From DASSFZ01 sp036514635 (GTDB lineage Bacteria > Chloroflexota > Anaerolineae > Fen-1058), in assembly GCA_036514635.1 (NCBI GenBank), contig DATBWU010000354.1, positions 1 to 33,967 on the forward strand: a DNA stretch of 33,967 nt, read 5' to 3'. How positions within the stretch are numbered: the stretch's first letter is position 1; each line of letters begins with the position of its first letter. A model generated the notes under the pieces. The model ran no database searches, had not been told where the DNA came from, and saw only the letters and a program-made list of their open reading frames with translations. Positions 30,369 through 33,967 of this stretch are shown one piece after another. Made by a program: the position numbers and the translations under genes.

Positions 30369-30377
30369 ATTATATCA
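30369..30377 (-). promoter_or_regulatory. Extended -10 promoter of the radical SAM gene
   Basis: TGATATAAT on the minus strand is a TGn-extended perfect TATAAT. No convincing -35 is seen. The start would be near 30362, 24 nt before the ATG. Confidence 0.65.
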
Positions 30378-30393
30378 CCCCTTCGAGAAGGAA

Positions 30394-30416
30394 ACGGGGC
30401 CTGGTGCAGGCCCCGT
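30394..30416 (-). terminator. Hairpin between the RlmI-like and radical SAM genes
   Basis: Perfect 10-bp arms acggggcctg / caggccccgt with a 3-base loop. On the minus strand TTTCCTTCT follows, so it probably ends the upstream RlmI-like transcript. Confidence 0.75.
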
Positions 30417-30476
30417 CTCCGCGCAGAATTCGGTGGTTTCCCTCCCCAGTGTTAGTGGGCCGATCGAACCTGTTTT

Positions 30477-30545
30477 CACCGCCGAGAGCGCAGAGAACGC
30501 CGAGCAGTTTTTGAAACTCTGCGGCCTCGGCGCGCTCCGCGGTGA
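30477..30545. repeat. CCGCCGAGAGCGCAGAG family imperfect palindrome
   Basis: Same word order as 5882-5948: caccgccgagagcgcagag at the left and an inverted gcgcgctccgcggtg at the right. It occupies the gap downstream of the RlmI-like gene. Confidence 0.85.
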
Positions 30546-30566
30546 GACCAACACTGTGGAAGGAGA

Positions 30567-31640
30567 CTACCCAGAATTCATGGCAGCAGGAGCACGCGTG
30601 ATTGAGGGGGAATCGTCGGCCAGGCCCGATTGTGAATCCTTGCGCCGGACGCGCAGCACGGCGATCTTCGTCGAGTGATTGAACGGTGCGGGATCGACCG
30701 GCGGCGATCCGACGCGCGTGTGCGGAGCGCCGGTGAAGTCGGGCGGGACGGGAATCAACTCGTCAATCGACAGGTAGCCGTCGGCGCACAGCGCGTCGAG
30801 CGTGCGGAGGTAATCGGCCCCGCTGGCGAACAGTGCGTTGTTGATCGCCACCAGGTAGCCGCCATCCTCGACGAGCGGCCGCACCTTGTTGAGGATGCGT
30901 TCGCTCTGGTGGATCATGTCGATGCGCCCTTTACTCGTCTCCGCGAAGAACGGCGGATCGACGAGCACGCAGTCGAACCGTTCGCCCGTGCGCCGGAGGC
31001 GACTGGCCAGCGTGAAGAAATCGCCGGCCTGAAAGTCGGCCTTGTCGATCAGGAAGCCGTTGAGTGTGTACGAAGTCTTGGCGACGTTGAGGAAGGCGCG
31101 ATTGCGATCGAGATGCACGACGCGCCGCGCCCCGCCCGCTTTGGCGGCGACGCCGAGGCTGCCCGTGTAGGCGAAGGTATTCAGCACCGTCTTCCCGGCC
31201 AGGTGCTCCTGCGCCCAGCGGCGCACGTTGCGCGTGTCCAGGTAAAAACCGGCATCACGCTGCATGAGCAGGTCGATGGCATACCACACGCTGCCTTGCG
31301 GGTCCCGCACGCGCCGGTCGGGCCGATCGCCCCACAGCAACACGCCGTGCCGGTCGGCGAGTCGCGCCGCATGGCGCGTCTTGAGAACGATCGCGCGCAG
31401 CCAGGGCAACTCGGATCGGAGGTACGCCTGCACGGCAGGCAGCAGCGGCCCGGCACGTGGAGGCGGATCGGCGTAATTGTGCAGGACGATCGTGCGGGCG
31501 TAAAGATCGACGACCAGATCGGGGCAACCCTCGGTGAAGCCGTTGAACAGGCGGAAGGCCGCCTCGTGTCGCGCGTCAAACACATCGGCGCGAGCGGCGA
31601 CCGCTGCTGATAGCAGAGGAACGATGGACTCGGCAATCAC
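30567..31640 (-). CDS. RlmI-like SAM-dependent rRNA methyltransferase
   Basis: A 357-residue class I methyltransferase of the RlmI/RlmK-type (23S rRNA m5C) group. It has an N-terminal PUA-like/EEHEE region (AAFRLFNGFTEGCPDLVVDLY), then YLDTRNVRRWA, the SAM site VLNTFAYTGSLGVAAKAGG, and catalytic-site DCVLVDPPFFAE. The start is GTG at 31640, overlapping the stop of a VOC remnant (GTGA), so translation may be coupled to it. The C-terminal tail past RVRRKD is poorly conserved-looking. The exact target nucleotide is unknown. Confidence 0.85.
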   Translation of the reverse strand: MIAESIVPLLSAAVAARADVFDARHEAAFRLFNGFTEGCPDLVVDLYARTIVLHNYADPPPRAGPLLPAVQAYLRSELPWLRAIVLKTRHAARLADRHGVLLWGDRPDRRVRDPQGSVWYAIDLLMQRDAGFYLDTRNVRRWAQEHLAGKTVLNTFAYTGSLGVAAKAGGARRVVHLDRNRAFLNVAKTSYTLNGFLIDKADFQAGDFFTLASRLRRTGERFDCVLVDPPFFAETSKGRIDMIHQSERILNKVRPLVEDGGYLVAINNALFASGADYLRTLDALCADGYLSIDELIPVPPDFTGAPHTRVGSPPVDPAPFNHSTKIAVLRVRRKDSQSGLADDSPSITRAPAAMNSG

Positions 31641-31765
31641 AAAAGGAAGAGGACAATGCCCTGATAGCCATCCGGTAAAGGCAAGCCCAGTCCGTCGCGA
31701 TAGAAACGCACCGAGCGATCCAGATCAGAAACACCCAGCGTGATGATGCTGATACGCGGTTCCAT
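31637..31765 (-). pseudogene. Truncated VOC/glyoxalase N-terminal remnant
   Basis: The 42-codon frame reads ISIITLGVSDLDRSVRFYRD followed by GLGLPLPDGYQGIVLFLL and then TGA. This is the first beta-alpha-beta unit of a VOC protein, which normally needs about 120 residues. The rest is missing; the next gene starts within the stop (GTGA). The junction looks like a deletion that joined the remnant to the methyltransferase. It may survive as a leader that delivers ribosomes to the GTG start. Confidence 0.75.
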
Positions 31766-31776
31766 TTGGGCGAGCC

Positions 31777-31977
31777 TCATTTGGTCACGAGCGTATCGAA
31801 TAGTGTCCGCGTCATGGCAGCGATTTCGGCGACGGTGCGATCAAATGCTTCCCGATTCGCCTGCGACGGGGCGCGATAGCCGCTCACCTTGCGGACGAAT
31901 TGGAGCGCCGCCCCGTGGAGTTCTTCGTCGGTCGGCGGCCGATCGGGTCGGCGAAGTGTTTTGATGCTTCGGCACAT
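31777..31977 (-). CDS. DUF2277 family protein
   Basis: A 66-residue protein starting MCRSIKTLRRPDRPPTDEEL and containing LQFVRKVSGYRAPSQAN and FDRTVAEIAAMTRTL. This is the recognisable DUF2277 pattern (MCRNIKTL...QFVRKISG). Function unknown. It ends 11 bp before the VOC remnant, so it probably leads the operon with the RlmI-like gene. A ribosome site AAGGGGA lies 7 bp upstream. Confidence 0.9.
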   Translation of the reverse strand: MCRSIKTLRRPDRPPTDEELHGAALQFVRKVSGYRAPSQANREAFDRTVAEIAAMTRTLFDTLVTK

Positions 31978-32036
31978 AGTCGATTCCCCTTATCAGAAGA
32001 AGGCAACACGTCCATAGTGTTCAGAGGCGCGCTGCT

Positions 32037-32222
32037 CTTAAGCGACCGGCTCTATGCCTCTGCTCGAAGCCCGCGTCTCGCGGGCGTCCACTCCGCGAAC
32101 AGCGCGCGGAGCGCAACCCCCGCGTGCTTTGCACGCGAGGGCAGGTCAGCCGCGAGGACGCGGTGGACCGAGCACCGTATTTTGAGGTTTTCAGACAGCC
32201 CCTTAAGCGACTGGCTCTATGC
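32037..32222. mobile_element. Palindromic insertion flanked by 21-bp direct repeats
   Basis: Direct repeats cttaagcgaccggctctatgc (32037-32057) and a copy with one mismatch (32202-32222) flank about 144 bp. This holds gcccgcg/cgcgggc (32069-32085, also at 15001-15017), a cccccgcgtgctttgcacgcgaggg palindrome and a long gtccac...gtggac stem (32086-32168). The right repeat covers the stop of the DinB gene. The interval 31978-32036 shows nothing else. Confidence 0.7.
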
Positions 32223-32744
32223 ATCGGTGAACTTGCGGATCAACTCTGAGACCCGCGTCAAATGGTAATCATCGTGTTCGGCGATGAAGTAGGCCAGGTC
32301 GAGCACGCGCACGTCTTTCTCCAGGCGTGGGTGGATCGCCGTTCGCGCGACGAAGGTTTCGTCGTATGCTTCCAGCCGCCGAACAAACTCCTCGCGCGCT
32401 GTGCGAAACGCCTCCAGAATGTTCTCGATCGGCGTGGAATTGTGATCGGCCTCGACCGTCTTCCGATTCTGCATGTCGGCCGGTCGCAGCGCCTTCGCGC
32501 CACTTTCGAAATCGTCCAGCCGGCCCATGCCCAGCGCTTCGAGGTCGAGCAAATGACCGACGTGTTCCTGGATCGACCAGTCGCGGCCATCCCGCCGGGT
32601 CAGGATGTCACGCGGCAGCGCGCGGGCGCGATCGGCGGCGCGGGCCGGCGCACCTCGCAGGCGCTCGACGACGAAAGGAAACATACCGAGGGAAAGATGA
32701 TCGAACGAGAACTCGCGCGCCAGCCAGTCGAGACGTGTGACCAT
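32217..32744 (-). CDS. DinB-like four-helix metalloprotein
   Basis: A 175-residue DinB/DUF664-type protein. The ATG at 32744 follows GGTGGAG (6 bp). A GTG four codons upstream is less likely. Putative metal ligands are the His residues in WSIQEHVGHLLDLE and AEHDDYHLTRV, the latter being the family's HxxxH-like motif. DinB proteins include thiol transferases and many of unknown role. Its last two codons and stop fall in a 21-bp repeat that recurs 165 bp downstream. Confidence 0.88.
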   Translation of the reverse strand: MVTRLDWLAREFSFDHLSLGMFPFVVERLRGAPARAADRARALPRDILTRRDGRDWSIQEHVGHLLDLEALGMGRLDDFESGAKALRPADMQNRKTVEADHNSTPIENILEAFRTAREEFVRRLEAYDETFVARTAIHPRLEKDVRVLDLAYFIAEHDDYHLTRVSELIRKFTDA

Positions 32745-32777
32745 GGGATACTCCACCGATGACAGCGATCGAACCGG

Positions 32778-33770
32778 CTATACGCCGGGCCGCGCCGACT
32801 CCTGTGCAGCAATGATCCTGTCCACGAGCCGATCAAGCTGCACATCGACCACCCGCCGCGCCGGGTCGGCATCGTACCAGGCCAGAATTTCCTCAGCGCC
32901 CTGCGCGAAGGGAATCGTCGCCGCAAAATCCGGCACGATGCGCTTGATCTTCGTATTGTCGAAAATCATGCTATGCGTTTTGTCGCCCAGCAGGCCCGCG
33001 CCCCACTCCGGGTCGAAAGCGGCGATCAGGTCGGACGGGACGTGGACGATGCGCGCTTCGCCGTTCGCCGCGCGGGCGAGTATCTCGGCGATCTGGTTCC
33101 ACGTCAACAACTCGTCGGACGTGATGTGAAACACCTCGCCGATGGCGTGCGGGTTGCCCAGCAGGCCAACGAAGCCTTTCGCAAAGTCGCGATGATGGGT
33201 CATCACCCACAGCGAAGTGCCGTCGCCGTGCACCACGATGGGCTTGCCCTTGCGCATCCGGTCGATCACCGTGTAGCCGCCGTGCATGGGCAGTAGCGTC
33301 CGGTCGTACGTGTGGGATGGGCGGACGATGGTGATCGGGAAACGCTGCTCGCGATAGGCGCGCACCAGGCGCTCCTCGCACGCGATCTTGGCGCGCGAAT
33401 AAGCCCAGAAAGGGTTGTCGAGCGGCGTCGACTCGGTCACCGGCAACTGCACGGGCGGCGTCTGGTACGCGGACGCCGAGCTGATGAAGATGTACTGACC
33501 CGTCCGCCCCAGGAATACCTCAAGGTTCGCCTCCACGTGCTCGGGCGTAAAAGCGATCCAGTTCACGACGGCGTCGAAGCGCATGTCGCCCAGCGCCTTC
33601 TTCGTCGACGCTACATCGCGAATGTCGGCGTGCAGCACGCGAGCGCCCTCCGGCGCTGGTCGGGTGGTCCTGCCGCGATTCAACAGATACAAATCCATGC
33701 CGCGCTCGACGGCGAGCGCCGAACACGCCGAGCTGATGATGCCCGTTCCGCCGATGAATAGAACCTTCAC
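32778..33770 (-). CDS. NAD-dependent epimerase/dehydratase (SDR) family protein
   Basis: A 330-residue extended or atypical SDR. The dinucleotide site is VLFIGGTGIISSACS (residues 3-17). ISSASAYQTPP gives the active-site Ser, and YSRAK the Tyr/Lys pair. HITSDELLTWNQIAEILARA lies in the substrate domain. Its GTG start follows GGAGG (6 bp). It stops 33 bp before the DinB gene, so the two are probably one operon. Likely an oxidoreductase or isomerase on a sugar-like substrate. Confidence 0.9.
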   Translation of the reverse strand: MKVLFIGGTGIISSACSALAVERGMDLYLLNRGRTTRPAPEGARVLHADIRDVASTKKALGDMRFDAVVNWIAFTPEHVEANLEVFLGRTGQYIFISSASAYQTPPVQLPVTESTPLDNPFWAYSRAKIACEERLVRAYREQRFPITIVRPSHTYDRTLLPMHGGYTVIDRMRKGKPIVVHGDGTSLWVMTHHRDFAKGFVGLLGNPHAIGEVFHITSDELLTWNQIAEILARAANGEARIVHVPSDLIAAFDPEWGAGLLGDKTHSMIFDNTKIKRIVPDFAATIPFAQGAEEILAWYDADPARRVVDVQLDRLVDRIIAAQESARPGV

Positions 33771-33801
33771 AGGTTGCCTCCATGTGTTGATGAAAGGATT
33801 A

Positions 33802-33820
33802 TGGCCCGGTCAGCGGGCCA
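33802..33820. terminator. Short hairpin upstream of the SDR gene
   Basis: Arms tggcccg / cgggcca with a 5-base loop directly follow the partial gene at the right edge. No T-tract follows, so termination is tentative. Confidence 0.4.
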
Positions 33821-33825
33821 CTGTA

Positions 33826-33967
33826 CTAAAGAAACTCGATTCGTCCGGTTATTTCTTCCTGAGTCAGCACCTCGTAAATCAGGATCAGGCTCCGAATCAT
33901 CTCGCCGAGTGAACGCACTGCCTTGTGACAGTAGGCGATGCCCGGATGGTCATGTGCGCGGCTGGCG
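33826..33967 (-). CDS. C-terminal end of an unidentified gene, cut by the window edge
   Basis: The minus frame entering from the right edge is open for 46 codons to the TAG at 33826. It includes HPGIAYCHKAVRSLGEM and ends LTQEEITGRIEFL. The sequence looks protein-like (helical, charged end) but no family is recognised, and the true gene lies mostly outside the window. Confidence 0.5.
   Translation of the reverse strand, partial: ASRAHDHPGIAYCHKAVRSLGEMIRSLILIYEVLTQEEITGRIEFL

Overview
The window looks like a chromosomal piece of a GC-rich Chloroflexota bacterium, most likely an Anaerolineae-like lineage. That placement is inferred from gene content, gene order and the abundance of short palindromic repeat words, not from a database search. 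No rRNA or tRNA gene, CRISPR array or transposase gene was recognised.

Left third (about 1-13,700, all minus strand): a nearly complete division and cell-wall (dcw) cluster. In transcription order it runs mraZ, rsmH, an ftsL-like gene, ftsI, murF, mraY, murD, ftsW, murG, two CvpA-like membrane genes, murC, a 64-codon orphan ORF and murB, which runs off the left edge. It has its own promoter with a TATAAT -10 box. Three MraZ-type TGGGN boxes at exact 10-bp spacing lie just downstream of the predicted start. ddl, ftsQ, ftsA and ftsZ are not in view and may lie beyond the left edge.

Middle (13,700-22,300): a 185-bp element made of stacked hairpins separates the dcw promoter from rnpB (RNase P RNA, minus strand). 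Then come a TPR protein, rpsT (plus), and a self-contained two-gene plus-strand unit: an FtsK-type motor without membrane domain and a two-helix membrane protein with a proline-rich tail. This unit has a consensus sigma-70 promoter whose spacer carries a perfect GAAC-N4-GTTC dyad (LexA-like), and it ends in a strong terminator. After it come a response regulator with a degenerate receiver, a small membrane protein, murJ (lipid II flippase), a C39-like peptidase and a phosphoribosyltransferase.

Right part (22,300-33,967, mostly minus): a LysM/M23-like lipoprotein, a clan-A glycoside-hydrolase-like surface protein, VOC proteins (one a 42-codon remnant), a GT4 glycosyltransferase, an AmmeMemoRadiSam-type radical SAM enzyme interrupted by a 445-residue homing-endonuclease intein, an RlmI-like methyltransferase, DUF2277, DinB and SDR proteins.

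Two things stand out. First, the intein sits exactly before the third cysteine of the radical SAM CxxxCxxC cluster motif, so the enzyme cannot assemble its Fe-S site until splicing. Second, short repeat words that fill intergenic gaps also lie in frame inside genes: MurB, MurG, the end of FtsI, the glycosyltransferase (twice) and two secreted-protein linkers. The repeats appear to invade and extend coding sequences while keeping the frame.
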